Below are positions 1 to 7,072 of a stretch of DNA of 8,497 nucleotides, in pieces. This stretch comes from DASWIV01 sp036397475 (GTDB taxonomy: Bacteria > JAJVIF01 > JAPKYR01), in assembly GCA_036397475.1 (NCBI GenBank), contig DASWIV010000250.1, positions 1 through 8,497 on the forward strand, read 5' to 3'. The number at the start of each line of letters is the position of its first letter. Positions within the stretch are counted from its first letter, which is position 1. The notes beneath the pieces were generated by a model. The model saw only the letters and a program-made list of their open reading frames with translations. It searched no databases and was not told the DNA's origin. The translations under genes and the position numbers were made by a program.

Positions 1-1
1 T

Positions 2-172
2 TTCCGGGAAGGCAGTTCGAACTACATGGGCTGGTACATGTCGGGTTATGATGTATCGTCACTCCTCAGCAATAGCTCTACTAAGGATCGTGTGGCGATC
101 GTATACGCAATGAACAAGGTGGACACGGCGTACGAGCTGCATATAGACGATATTGCGCTATTGCTGTACTAG
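2..172 (+). CDS. C-terminal fragment of a secreted beta-sandwich protein, probable paralogue of the next gene
   Basis: The gene enters from the left edge, and 56 codons plus a TAG stop remain in frame 2. The fragment contains GWYMSGYDVSSLL and ends HIDDIALLLY. The 848-aa lipoprotein downstream has GWYLTGYDMSETI and ends NLDEIAILMY, at the same spacing from the C-terminus, so the two are homologous at least over this last domain. An ending of the type xxIDDIxL is common as the last strand of jelly-roll (carbohydrate-binding or MAM-like) modules, which is the basis for calling it a beta-sandwich. A terminator follows 24 nt after the stop, so this gene ends its own transcription unit. Whether its N-terminus carries the shared lipoprotein domain cannot be seen here. 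Function is unknown. Confidence 0.85.
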   Translation, partial: FREGSSNYMGWYMSGYDVSSLLSNSSTKDRVAIVYAMNKVDTAYELHIDDIALLLY

Positions 173-196
173 GCCGGGATTAATTTCTGAAAATCC

Positions 197-225
197 AAAG
201 CCGCGACTCCGCGGCTTTTTTCTTT
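197..225 (+). terminator. Rho-independent terminator of the first gene
   Basis: A perfect 9-bp stem (AAAGCCGCG at 197-205, CGCGGCTTT at 210-218) with an ACTC tetraloop is followed by a T-rich tail to about 225. It lies 24 nt after the stop codon of the truncated gene, the expected place for an intrinsic terminator. Confidence 0.93.
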
Positions 226-316
226 GCAATGTAATATTTCACTTGGATTAAAATGGATAAAATCCGATCAAGGAAAAACGCTTCTTCAAAATTAATTAAC
301 CTAAAAAAAGTAAAAA

Positions 317-346
317 TTTCAACCCTAATTACAACTCATTTATAAA
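317..346 (+). promoter_or_regulatory. Possible sigma70-type promoter for the 848-aa lipoprotein gene
   Basis: A TATAAA box at 341-346 (5 of 6 to the -10 consensus) lies 18 nt after TTTCAA at 317-322 (only 3 of 6 to the -35 consensus), in the AT-rich gap between the terminator at 197-225 and the gene. A start of transcription near 353 would fall on the 10-bp palindrome GCATTAATGC (347-356). The gap must hold a promoter because a strong terminator precedes it, but in DNA this AT-rich such matches arise easily, so the exact site is weakly supported. Confidence 0.22.
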
Positions 347-416
347 GCATTAATGCGTGGTCTCGACACTATATCAGGTATCAATATGCCTGGAAACTGT
401 TGTGTGAGAACAAATT

Positions 417-2963
417 ATGTCCAAGACAAGTTATCTGCTTATATCCCTTATCATCCTGGAAGTCGTAATTTTATTCGTCGGCTGCCAGCACGAGCGGCAC
501 AATCCTGTGCTCCCGGATATCTACGGTGAGCAGGAACAGGCTGACAGTGAAATCCAGGAGCCTGCGGATCCATCAAGAACCCAGGAAAGCATGCCAGCTC
601 TCTGGGGGTTATACAAGGTGGTGTACGACTCACCTGCGGGAACTATGACCAATGTACCGCTCCGTGGACCCGCTTACGCATACAATGTGATAACTTTTCT
701 GCAACCACCTGTAGGTTCCCTCAACAATATGGGCATTGAAATACTGGACGATTCTAAATTCGCGCAGACCGGCGATGTCGATATACGTATTGTCCTTCAT
801 CATCCATTTCCGGGGCAGACGGTCTATAACGGATTCGACGTGATGGGAGTATTCATCACTGAAGGATCTGCAGTCGCCCCTTACGATACCGATATCACCT
901 ATGCGCGGCAAGGGGTCGATCCCATACTGAAAAATTCTGACGGTTATACCCGCTGGATGAATCCGTCGGAGTTTTTGTCCGGGAATGAGCTGGGTTATGA
1001 ACCCGGTTTCTGGGGAACAAGTGAGTCCAGTGAAAATTCAGGATTTATTGCGGGAGCTACCATAAACCCGTACAAGTATTTCGCACAGGGCATTTCACCC
1101 GACCAGGAACTTTCGAAATGGATCACAACACCTGGAAATAATCAAAAACGAGGCATGTTCCCAGCAGGAGCTTCGGTCGCCAGAAATTATGACATCAATT
1201 TCCCGATCGTTAACAACCAGCCGGTTTTTGTATTTAACTACGCGGTTGTCGCGCACTGGTACCCACCTGCAATTGATCCGCCTCAGCACCCGCTTGAGGA
1301 TTTCCCGCTATCAGCGAACGCGGAGTATACAATCCCCGTAATGGCTCTGGACAATTCGCAGGTTTTCTGGACCCCAGACGAAGAGGGTGGCTACCTGGAT
1401 CTGGACGTGACACTTTTGAACTGGCGTGCGATCAATGGAGACACCACGGTTCCTGACGAAGTATCCCGATTCACAATATGGAGCGACCTTCCACTCGTAC
1501 CTGGCGGTTACGCCCAGGTTTACTCCGATGAAATAGAATGGAATTCCGGATTTACGGCGTCCGTATCGATCGGGAAGATCAGGATCGACGACCTGGTTCC
1601 GGTTACCGACGGAGCCTCGTGGGTGTGGGTAGAGATCGAAAGCAAATATCCGAATTCTTACGACCAGGGGTTCGGAGCGGAAGTTCCGGATGATCCTGTC
1701 GCGATGTACCTGAAAATCCCGGTGTCCATTGAAGACTGCCCGCAGGCTATAATGGACGGAATAGATACAAGTAAAGGCGGAACAAACACCATGCTCGACG
1801 ATGTCATGGTGACGGGAGAAAAATTCATCGATGGCGCGGAGTTCGGTTCGTGGATCGAGCTATTACCATCGCCCGATATCGAAGATAACGAGCCATTTTA
1901 TGTCGACGGAACTGACGTAAAATATGTCGACGCCAACACTTTCACCGTGGATTTCGATCTTACCGGAGCCCCCCTGGGCCAGTACGGACTTGGGTGTACA
2001 AATGGATGCGGTATCAAGACCAATCCGGAAGACAACCCAACGTTCATTGATAACTTCAAGATCGATGTTGTCCCTGAAATTCCCGATGGATTATCGCTCA
2101 GTACAGGGCGAACCACCCAGACAGCCGAAACTGTAACAGGGGTTACATTCTCATGGAATCCGGTTACGGGAGCCGGTTACTATAAAGTTTACCTGCATGC
2201 GGAAGATATCAATAACAACATCCTGCATGACGGCTATTACGCAACGACTACCTCGACGACCTACACTGTTGCTTTCGATTCGGTGACCGGATTCGACAGT
2301 GGAACCATGGAATTCAATGTCACCGCAGCTGTAGGTGCGACATCCGGCGAACTTGAGTCAGATCTCAGCGCTACGAATTATCTCTGGTACCAGAATTTCG
2401 AAGTGGGCATGGGTGACTGGCAGTTTGCCTCAGAGGCTCCGCTCCTGATGAGATTCGTAAGATCGTCCCTCTCATCCGGATTCAACTCTGTCTGGGGCAC
2501 CCGTGTAATGGGAATGCAGCCCCTCATACCCGGACTCTGGACAACCCTGGTTTCGCCGCCGGTCTATGACGCGGAAGGCGTATCAAAGCTGAAATTTGAG
2601 TTCCTGCACAGGAACTCGCAGATAGCCACAAATAACGGTTACCAGGCAGGATGGTGTCATACGGTTCCATCAGCCGGAGATCCGACCGTCACAAATTATT
2701 ATCCGACATCGATTGTCGACTATGGTTATCCGTACAGCGATACCGCAAGCCCTGCGTTGCAGATCGAGTTCAATATCATGCCGACAACGGATAATAACTT
2801 CCAGTACTCCGGTCCCGGATATGAAGGCTGGTATCTTACAGGCTACGATATGTCCGAAACTATTGGCGACAATCAGCCCGCGTACCTGATGATCGGTTTC
2901 GCGGGAATCGAAGCGAACGTGTTCTACGTAAATCTTGATGAGATTGCGATTTTGATGTACTGA
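417..2963 (+). CDS. Modular surface lipoprotein: shared N-terminal domain, then IPT/TIG-, FN3- and jelly-roll-like modules
   Basis: The 848-aa product is probably exported and lipid-anchored. Residues 5-22 are hydrophobic and end in FVGC, with Cys23 as the likely lipidation site. Gln24 follows, so there is no inner-membrane-retention Asp. A polar linker covers about 24-60. The shared lipoprotein domain (about 61-440) shows FLQPP (94-98), HPFPG (129-133), GFDVMG (139-144), DGYTRWMNP (175-183), NPYKYFAQG (217-225), NYDINFP (257-263), WYPP (281-284) and DFPLSAN (295-301). Next come an IPT/TIG-like stretch (about 455-552, VTGEKFIDGAEF, later GQYGLGCTNG), an FN3-like stretch (about 560-650) and a jelly-roll-like end (about 655-848, NFEVGMGDW to the final DEIAILMY). 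The ATG at 417 gives a clean signal peptide, but the upstream GAGAA is a weak ribosome site. It is probably monocistronic, with terminators on both sides. The module names are judgements from pattern, not from a search. The ligand is unknown. Confidence 0.9.
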   Translation: MSKTSYLLISLIILEVVILFVGCQHERHNPVLPDIYGEQEQADSEIQEPADPSRTQESMPALWGLYKVVYDSPAGTMTNVPLRGPAYAYNVITFLQPPVGSLNNMGIEILDDSKFAQTGDVDIRIVLHHPFPGQTVYNGFDVMGVFITEGSAVAPYDTDITYARQGVDPILKNSDGYTRWMNPSEFLSGNELGYEPGFWGTSESSENSGFIAGATINPYKYFAQGISPDQELSKWITTPGNNQKRGMFPAGASVARNYDINFPIVNNQPVFVFNYAVVAHWYPPAIDPPQHPLEDFPLSANAEYTIPVMALDNSQVFWTPDEEGGYLDLDVTLLNWRAINGDTTVPDEVSRFTIWSDLPLVPGGYAQVYSDEIEWNSGFTASVSIGKIRIDDLVPVTDGASWVWVEIESKYPNSYDQGFGAEVPDDPVAMYLKIPVSIEDCPQAIMDGIDTSKGGTNTMLDDVMVTGEKFIDGAEFGSWIELLPSPDIEDNEPFYVDGTDVKYVDANTFTVDFDLTGAPLGQYGLGCTNGCGIKTNPEDNPTFIDNFKIDVVPEIPDGLSLSTGRTTQTAETVTGVTFSWNPVTGAGYYKVYLHAEDINNNILHDGYYATTTSTTYTVAFDSVTGFDSGTMEFNVTAAVGATSGELESDLSATNYLWYQNFEVGMGDWQFASEAPLLMRFVRSSLSSGFNSVWGTRVMGMQPLIPGLWTTLVSPPVYDAEGVSKLKFEFLHRNSQIATNNGYQAGWCHTVPSAGDPTVTNYYPTSIVDYGYPYSDTASPALQIEFNIMPTTDNNFQYSGPGYEGWYLTGYDMSETIGDNQPAYLMIGFAGIEANVFYVNLDEIAILMY

Positions 2964-3003
2964 TCCGCATCGACGAATAAATGCGAGATCGAAGGATCAC
3001 CGG

Positions 3004-3031
3004 GGGCCGCGTTTTCGCGGCCCTTTTTTTT
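3004..3031 (+). terminator. Rho-independent terminator of the 848-aa lipoprotein gene
   Basis: A perfect 8-bp G+C-rich stem (GGGCCGCG at 3004-3011, CGCGGCCC at 3016-3023) with a TTTT loop is followed by eight consecutive T (3024-3031). It begins 40 nt after the TGA stop and separates this gene from the HEAT-repeat gene downstream. Confidence 0.95.
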
Positions 3032-3334
3032 ATTTATAACGCTATTCAATAGCGAGTAACAGACGCAGCGTGAGATAAATTAACCATACTTACGCGGCTG
3101 TTGAGCAAGTCTGAATTATTTGTGAATGTATGGGTGCCGGCGATTCATTACTATTCAATTACATCGCCGACAAATCTGCATCTCGAATCAGGAGTCAACA
3201 TTATTCTGGAAGTTGGTCGCAGCACCCGGGCATCATCTTTCCAACTTTTTCAACAGCACCACACAGTCGAGCCCTGGATGAAACGGCTACTTGTGGAAAC
3301 TATTCTTATTCTAATGGTAAAATACCCGCTCTCC
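3032..3334 (+). other. Leader region between terminator and HEAT-repeat gene; start site of that gene unresolved
   Basis: About 300 bases lie between the terminator and the first start codon that gives clearly HEAT-like protein. The reading frame stays open upstream through ATG 3314, ATG 3278, GTG 3122 and TTG 3101. The translated stretch there lacks the helical heptad-like pattern and charge balance of the rest, and none of these starts has a convincing Shine-Dalgarno sequence. The region holds an odd-centred 15-bp inverted repeat (3040-3054). I saw no strong sigma70 promoter, no RNA gene and no other convincing ORF. Confidence 0.5.
3040..3054. repeat. 15-bp perfect inverted repeat just after the terminator
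   Basis: CGCTATT (3040-3046) and AATAGCG (3048-3054) are exact reverse complements around a single C. A one-base centre cannot form a stable hairpin loop, so a dimeric-protein operator is more plausible than an RNA structure. It lies 9 nt past the T-tract of the preceding terminator and about 280 nt before the favoured start of the HEAT-repeat gene. Its role is unproven, and a chance palindrome is possible. Confidence 0.4.
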
Positions 3335-4162
3335 ATGGTTGAGACTCCATTAGAAAATCGGTTAACCGAGATAAGTGACGGCTTGTCGATACCCGACTCA
3401 CCCGATTTCGCAAGCTGCATTGAGAAGCTCAGAAAGCTTGATCCGGGAGAAACAGTCATCATTTTCGAAAAATTGATCGGTGACGAAATCCCGGCTGTTA
3501 CCGCGGGAGTCGCTCGCGCGTGCGGCGAATTGAAACTCAAAGAGACTCTCGATATTCTAATGCGGCTTCTCGACGAACCCGGCAAATGGTTCTCGCATTC
3601 AGACAGGGATCTGATCAGGCGCGAAGCGGTTAAATCGATAGGAACATTCGGGACTCATGTCCATGGAGCCGAACTGTTCGAATTTTTAAAATCCCCGTCC
3701 AATCCCGAGCTTCAATCGGAATTGATTCGCGCAATTGGAAATATCGGTTCAGAAGAATTGATCGAGCCGCTACTGCAGGCAATAGACTCGCAGCCGTCGC
3801 TGGCACTGTCCGCGTCGGGAGCGATCGCGCAGATCGGCGGCGAGGACGCGTACAAGGGATTGATAGGCTGCATCAGGCACAACAATGAGATGGTGCGGTC
3901 GGCGTCGGTCTGGGCGCTCGGGGAACTTGGCGACCAGCGAGCAATACAAACGCTTGTGGAATTCGCGGGGAAGAGCGATTCTTTCACGCGCAGGGATATT
4001 GTCAACGCGATCGCGCGGATCGGCGGGATGAAGGCACGGCTGGTGCTTGACCAGATACAGGTTTCCGATCCTGATCTAATAGTACGGCGGGAAGCGTCGA
4101 AGGCAATAAAGGCCGGGATAGTAGACATAGGGTTGAATAAAAATTCTGTTGAAAATGACTAG
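3335..4162 (+). CDS. HEAT-repeat (PBS-lyase-type) scaffold protein, cytoplasmic
   Basis: From ATG 3335 the product is 275 aa and consists almost wholly of paired-helix repeats of about 30 residues. Repeat units run roughly 52-80, 92-120 (RREAVKSIGTFG), 124-150 (SELIRAIGNIGS), 154-180 (ALSASGAIAQIGG), 185-211 (VRSASVWALGELGD), 216-241 (RDIVNAIARIGG) and 246-262 (VRREASKAIKAG). The A-[IL]-[AG]-x-[IL]-G turn is typical of the HEAT/PBS-lyase family, whose members are mostly protein-binding scaffolds. There is no signal peptide from this start and no catalytic motif. The start is uncertain: the frame is open back to TTG 3101 (353 aa), and ATG 3278 would give an N-terminus beginning MKRLLVETILILM. 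I favour 3335, or ATG 3314, because upstream residues do not fit the repeat pattern. Its 3' end overlaps the next lipoprotein gene by 8 nt, which suggests translational coupling. The partner is unknown. Confidence 0.8.
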   Translation: MVETPLENRLTEISDGLSIPDSPDFASCIEKLRKLDPGETVIIFEKLIGDEIPAVTAGVARACGELKLKETLDILMRLLDEPGKWFSHSDRDLIRREAVKSIGTFGTHVHGAELFEFLKSPSNPELQSELIRAIGNIGSEELIEPLLQAIDSQPSLALSASGAIAQIGGEDAYKGLIGCIRHNNEMVRSASVWALGELGDQRAIQTLVEFAGKSDSFTRRDIVNAIARIGGMKARLVLDQIQVSDPDLIVRREASKAIKAGIVDIGLNKNSVEND

Positions 4163-6473
4163 GGTCAACCGTTTATTTATACTGATAATTCTGATTTTTG
4201 CGATTGGTTGCGGTTCGGGGAAAAGTGAAACCACATCTCCCATAACTACAGGCAACAATGCGCCAGTCAGCACTATTAATCCAACTCATTGGAACTGGGG
4301 AACATTTGATGTGGAAATTGACCGGCTCACAGGCGGTATACTGGTTGATTTGCGCAGAACCGCTCAATTCAATGCAAATGTAACCGGATTCCTCCAGCCA
4401 CCATTAGTAAAGGGCCATTTGCTGACAGTTGCACTCAACGACACTTCGGATCTTCTTACCGGATATGTCGACTGTGATATCACGATCACCCATCCGTTTC
4501 CGGATTTTCCGGTCTACCGGGGATTTGATGTTCGGGGAATACTGCTGACCAACGGGACTTACAATATAGAGTCATACAACAACCTGAAAATGGCAGGACC
4601 TGACGAATCCAGATTATTAAACACTGACGGATACACCCGATGGTGGAACGCGCTTGAATTTGGTCCGCCGGAAACTGTATTCGGGTACACCAAGGGTGAG
4701 TTTTCGTCTGAGGGGATTCCATCCGCCACACTGAATCCCTACAAATATTTTGCGGACGGCTTGAGCAAGAGCGCTGAAGTAAGCAGCCTGAATGTGGCCG
4801 GGCGTGGTACATTCTCGGTGAAATCAAGCAACACGCGCAATTATAAAATTCAGTTCCCGGTGATCGACGATGTCCCGATTCTGGAATTCTGGTATTCGGT
4901 GGATGCGTCGTGGAGTCCTCCCGACCCGGCGTTCGAGCCGGATTACCCGATCGAAGCGTTCCCGGATAATGCCAACTGCAGGGAACCGTTCCATTTGAAA
5001 GTTGAGGATGCAGGCTCGACTTTATGGTTTGAAAATGCAGGATCGTGGGGAGGAGAGCTCAGTGTAGCCATCGAATATTTTGACTGGGGACTTCCGGATG
5101 AGATCGACTATTTAAGCGTTGAACTGCAATCACCGGCATTTTCAGTTCCTGTCTCAATAACCAATCCTGCGTTTACCGGGGGAAGCAACGAAAAGAATAT
5201 AATAATTCATGCGGGGGCGTCCCCTGTCGAATTAGTTCAATCTGGCGTGTTCGAAATTGTCGCTGTAGTCGAGTGCAACTATGGATACGAGCCATTCGGC
5301 ACCGATCCTGTTCCTGGACAGGAATGGCCCGGCGACCCGGTCACTGTCGCGGCGGTTGGTTCGATCACGGTCGACTCACAGCCTCCCCCCGTAAACGATG
5401 TATGGTCGCAGGAGCATTACGACTCATCCGGATCGAGGTTTAATGATATTTCAAATATTGAGCCACCCCTGACGCTTTCGTACAGCAAAAATCTTTTTCC
5501 GCTCTGCTTCGGGAACCCGATAATTTCGGGTGACATGATCTACGCCATCGATCCGAACGGCAGTGTCCATTGTTTTAATGCTGCGGATGGTGAAGAGGTA
5601 TGGTCGGAACCGGTGATGGCAAGTCCTACACTGTTCTTAACTACAACACCCGGTATAGCAAATGACATGGTGATTGCGGTTGGAGACGGGATTCTTGCGT
5701 TTGATGCGCAGACCGGAGCTCTCCAGTGGCAGAGGATGAATACTATTCCTCATTATAAAGACGGCCTGGTAATAGCCGGCAACCAGGTCTATTCACGGTC
5801 AGGCTCGGGTTACCTGCTAAGGGTAAATCTCCTTGATCCTGATGACAATGACACTGTGGGTTGGCTGGCTACTCCCGAATTTTCACCGGTTTATGGGGAG
5901 GTTTCAGGGGGCACACATGGCTACCTGGTTTGCCCGGCTGGAAGTTCATTCAGATGCATTAACGCGTCCGATTTATCGCTTTTATGGATCGAGAATACTA
6001 TTTTCAATCCCACAACCAACGCCATAACAGTCGGCGATTACGCGTATGTGGGATATAACATACTGGTAAAAAAGCATCTCGAAACAGGAGCGGAACCGGC
6101 CTCATACGACCTCGGAACTTCAAATATTCTCGGATTCTGCCGCGACGATTCCTCGCTTTTTGTACTCACCCAGGACCCCGGTGTCTACAAAGGATTGTAC
6201 TCCTTCGATTTCGACCTGAATTACCAGTGGAACATCTCCCTTGGATTCTCCAATAACATGCCAACCTGTGCAAACGGATACATCTGGGTGGCTAACGGAC
6301 CAACAAGCGCAACTCAATCCCTGCACGCTTACTCCACATCTGATGGAAGTCTGGCGTGGTCTGATACAACATACATGGATATCACCTCACCCGGCGTATC
6401 TGCCGCGAACGGCAGACTTTATGTCATAGATACAAATGGAAATCTGTACGTCTACCAGCACGATCCGGGCTGA
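4155..6473 (+). CDS. Surface lipoprotein: shared N-terminal domain fused to a PQQ-type beta-propeller
   Basis: The 772-aa product has a signal peptide (hydrophobic 7-18, FAIGC) with Cys19 as the lipidation site and Gly20 at +2. A Ser/Thr-rich linker covers about 20-44. The shared domain (about 45-408) shows FLQPP (79-83), THPFPDFP (112-119), GFDVRG (123-128), DGYTRWWNALEF (158-169), LNPYKYFADG (193-202), NYKIQFP (229-235), SWSPP (252-256), FPDNAN (269-274) and a DW strand (310-311). From about 415 to 772 are PQQ/quinoprotein-like propeller blades: IYAIDPNGSVHCFNAADGEE (462-481), ILAFDAQTGALQW (513-525), LHAYSTSDGSLAW (723-735) and LYVIDTNGNLYVY (755-767). Such propellers usually bind proteins or polymers, and nothing shows that cofactor is bound. 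ATG 4155 is preferred to TTG 4149 because it is a standard start and its overlap with the preceding stop (ATGACTAG) fits translational coupling. No Shine-Dalgarno is visible. Confidence 0.92.
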   Translation: MTRVNRLFILIILIFAIGCGSGKSETTSPITTGNNAPVSTINPTHWNWGTFDVEIDRLTGGILVDLRRTAQFNANVTGFLQPPLVKGHLLTVALNDTSDLLTGYVDCDITITHPFPDFPVYRGFDVRGILLTNGTYNIESYNNLKMAGPDESRLLNTDGYTRWWNALEFGPPETVFGYTKGEFSSEGIPSATLNPYKYFADGLSKSAEVSSLNVAGRGTFSVKSSNTRNYKIQFPVIDDVPILEFWYSVDASWSPPDPAFEPDYPIEAFPDNANCREPFHLKVEDAGSTLWFENAGSWGGELSVAIEYFDWGLPDEIDYLSVELQSPAFSVPVSITNPAFTGGSNEKNIIIHAGASPVELVQSGVFEIVAVVECNYGYEPFGTDPVPGQEWPGDPVTVAAVGSITVDSQPPPVNDVWSQEHYDSSGSRFNDISNIEPPLTLSYSKNLFPLCFGNPIISGDMIYAIDPNGSVHCFNAADGEEVWSEPVMASPTLFLTTTPGIANDMVIAVGDGILAFDAQTGALQWQRMNTIPHYKDGLVIAGNQVYSRSGSGYLLRVNLLDPDDNDTVGWLATPEFSPVYGEVSGGTHGYLVCPAGSSFRCINASDLSLLWIENTIFNPTTNAITVGDYAYVGYNILVKKHLETGAEPASYDLGTSNILGFCRDDSSLFVLTQDPGVYKGLYSFDFDLNYQWNISLGFSNNMPTCANGYIWVANGPTSATQSLHAYSTSDGSLAWSDTTYMDITSPGVSAANGRLYVIDTNGNLYVYQHDPG

Positions 6474-6492
6474 AATCCGTTAAACTATCCCC

Positions 6493-6963
6493 ATGATGGA
6501 AAATATGTCGGATAATTCCCGGTGGCTGACAGGTTACCGCCTGAAGTGGATACTGTGGTGGCTTATCGCAATCGCGATCCTTGCCGCTACGCGATTTATC
6601 CTGACCGAGCCGGGACCCTATGTAGTGTACCCGAACAGCACGGTCGCCATGAATTACGATATCGAAGTCTGCGCATTCCGTGAAGCGACGGGTATCCCCT
6701 GCCCGTTCTGCGGCTTGACGCGGAGCAGCGTACTTGTCAGCCACGGGCGCATAATGGATGGCTTCCTGTATCATCCTCTGGGACCCGCACTCATCGCTGG
6801 AGCATTTTTTCTTACATTTTATTCACCATACATAATCCTGAAATATCCGGAATTAAAATCTTCAGGGAAATCCGGACTGCATCTGATGATAATATCAATA
6901 CTCCTCCTGATAGCCGTGTGGATCGTCGGGATAGGGCGTCATTACGGCTGGATCGCATGGTAA
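6493..6963 (+). CDS. DUF2752-family small integral membrane protein
   Basis: The 156-aa product carries the DUF2752 hallmark CPFCGLTRS at 70-78 (Cys70, Cys73), preceded by Cys60. HGRIMDGFLYHPLGP (84-98) matches the family pattern of a short helix before an N/H-P-L motif. Three membrane segments are likely: about 18-36, 95-116 and 128-147. DUF2752 proteins are of unknown function, and the paired Cys in an exported loop or at the membrane face suggests metal or thiol chemistry only by inference. The gene starts 19 nt after the stop of the propeller lipoprotein, so the two are probably cotranscribed. No strong ribosome site precedes ATG 6493. ATG 6496 and ATG 6505 are alternatives, and the latter has a weak GGA four bases upstream. 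No hairpin terminator is visible after the stop, so readthrough into the next gene is possible. Confidence 0.85.
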   Translation: MMENMSDNSRWLTGYRLKWILWWLIAIAILAATRFILTEPGPYVVYPNSTVAMNYDIEVCAFREATGIPCPFCGLTRSSVLVSHGRIMDGFLYHPLGPALIAGAFFLTFYSPYIILKYPELKSSGKSGLHLMIISILLLIAVWIVGIGRHYGWIAW

Positions 6964-6993
6964 AAATTTCATTTATCCGATGTTTATTTAATA

Positions 6994-7047
6994 CATTGAA
7001 TTAGCGTCATATGGTACTATTGAGTGCAGGCAGAGAGCATTGAATTA
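6994..7047 (+). repeat. Direct repeat CATTGAATTA x2 in the leader of the 392-aa lipoprotein gene
   Basis: The 10-bp sequence CATTGAATTA occurs at 6994-7003 and again, exactly, at 7038-7047, a centre spacing of 44 bp or about four helical turns. Both copies lie in the 109-bp gap before ATG 7073. Two exact 10-mers in so short a gap are unlikely by chance even in AT-rich DNA. They could be paired protein-binding sites or the trace of a small duplication. There is no independent support for binding. Confidence 0.45.
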
Positions 7048-7057
7048 CGCTTCTGCC
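7029..7057 (+). promoter_or_regulatory. Possible 5'-UTR hairpin abutting the ribosome binding site
   Basis: GGCAGAG (7029-7035) pairs with TTCTGCC (7051-7057), including one G-U pair. Two further GC pairs (7037-7038 with 7049-7050) lie beyond a bulged A, closing a loop at 7039-7048. The Shine-Dalgarno GGGGAG begins at the very next base (7058). There is no T-tract, so it is not a terminator. It could affect translation initiation of the lipoprotein gene or be incidental. Confidence 0.35.
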
Positions 7058-7063
7058 GGGGAG
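7058..7063 (+). promoter_or_regulatory. Shine-Dalgarno site deciding ATG 7073
   Basis: GGGGAG ends 9 nt before ATG 7073 and 6 nt before TTG 7070. The standard ATG start at normal spacing is preferred, so the TTG is probably not used. Confidence 0.7.
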
Positions 7064-7072
7064 TAATCTTTG

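Noticed and set aside
224..254. Possible promoter TTGCAA-19-TAAAAT directly after the first terminator
   Set aside because: The -35 overlaps the terminator's T-tail, the spacing is poor, and AT-rich DNA gives such matches easily.
347..356. Palindrome GCATTAATGC before the 848-aa lipoprotein gene
   Set aside because: Only 10 bp in AT-rich sequence with no second copy seen, so not listed as a separate feature.
2600..2963. T9SS/Por-type C-terminal sorting domain at the end of the 848-aa protein
   Set aside because: The last residues fit a final jelly-roll strand, there is no typical basic sorting tail, and the protein already has a lipoprotein signal.
3130..3342. 70-aa open frame on the plus strand in the leader of the HEAT-repeat gene
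   Set aside because: No ribosome site, no recognisable motif, and its composition looks like translated non-coding DNA.
3712..4128. 138-aa open frame on the minus strand
   Set aside because: It lies wholly opposite the HEAT-repeat gene, is Ser/Ile-rich with no recognisable pattern, and is the antisense shadow of the repeats.
4149..4151. TTG start for the propeller lipoprotein
   Set aside because: ATG follows two codons later, keeps a normal signal peptide and gives a tight overlap with the upstream stop. The TTG has no ribosome site at proper spacing.
5400..6473. Quinoprotein dehydrogenase activity for the propeller
   Set aside because: Only the structural PQQ-type repeats are visible. The propeller is short for the dehydrogenases and I see no cofactor or metal-binding signature.
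6424..6774. 116-aa minus-strand frame spanning the junction of the propeller and DUF2752 genes
   Set aside because: It overlaps two well-supported plus-strand genes and shows no protein-like pattern.
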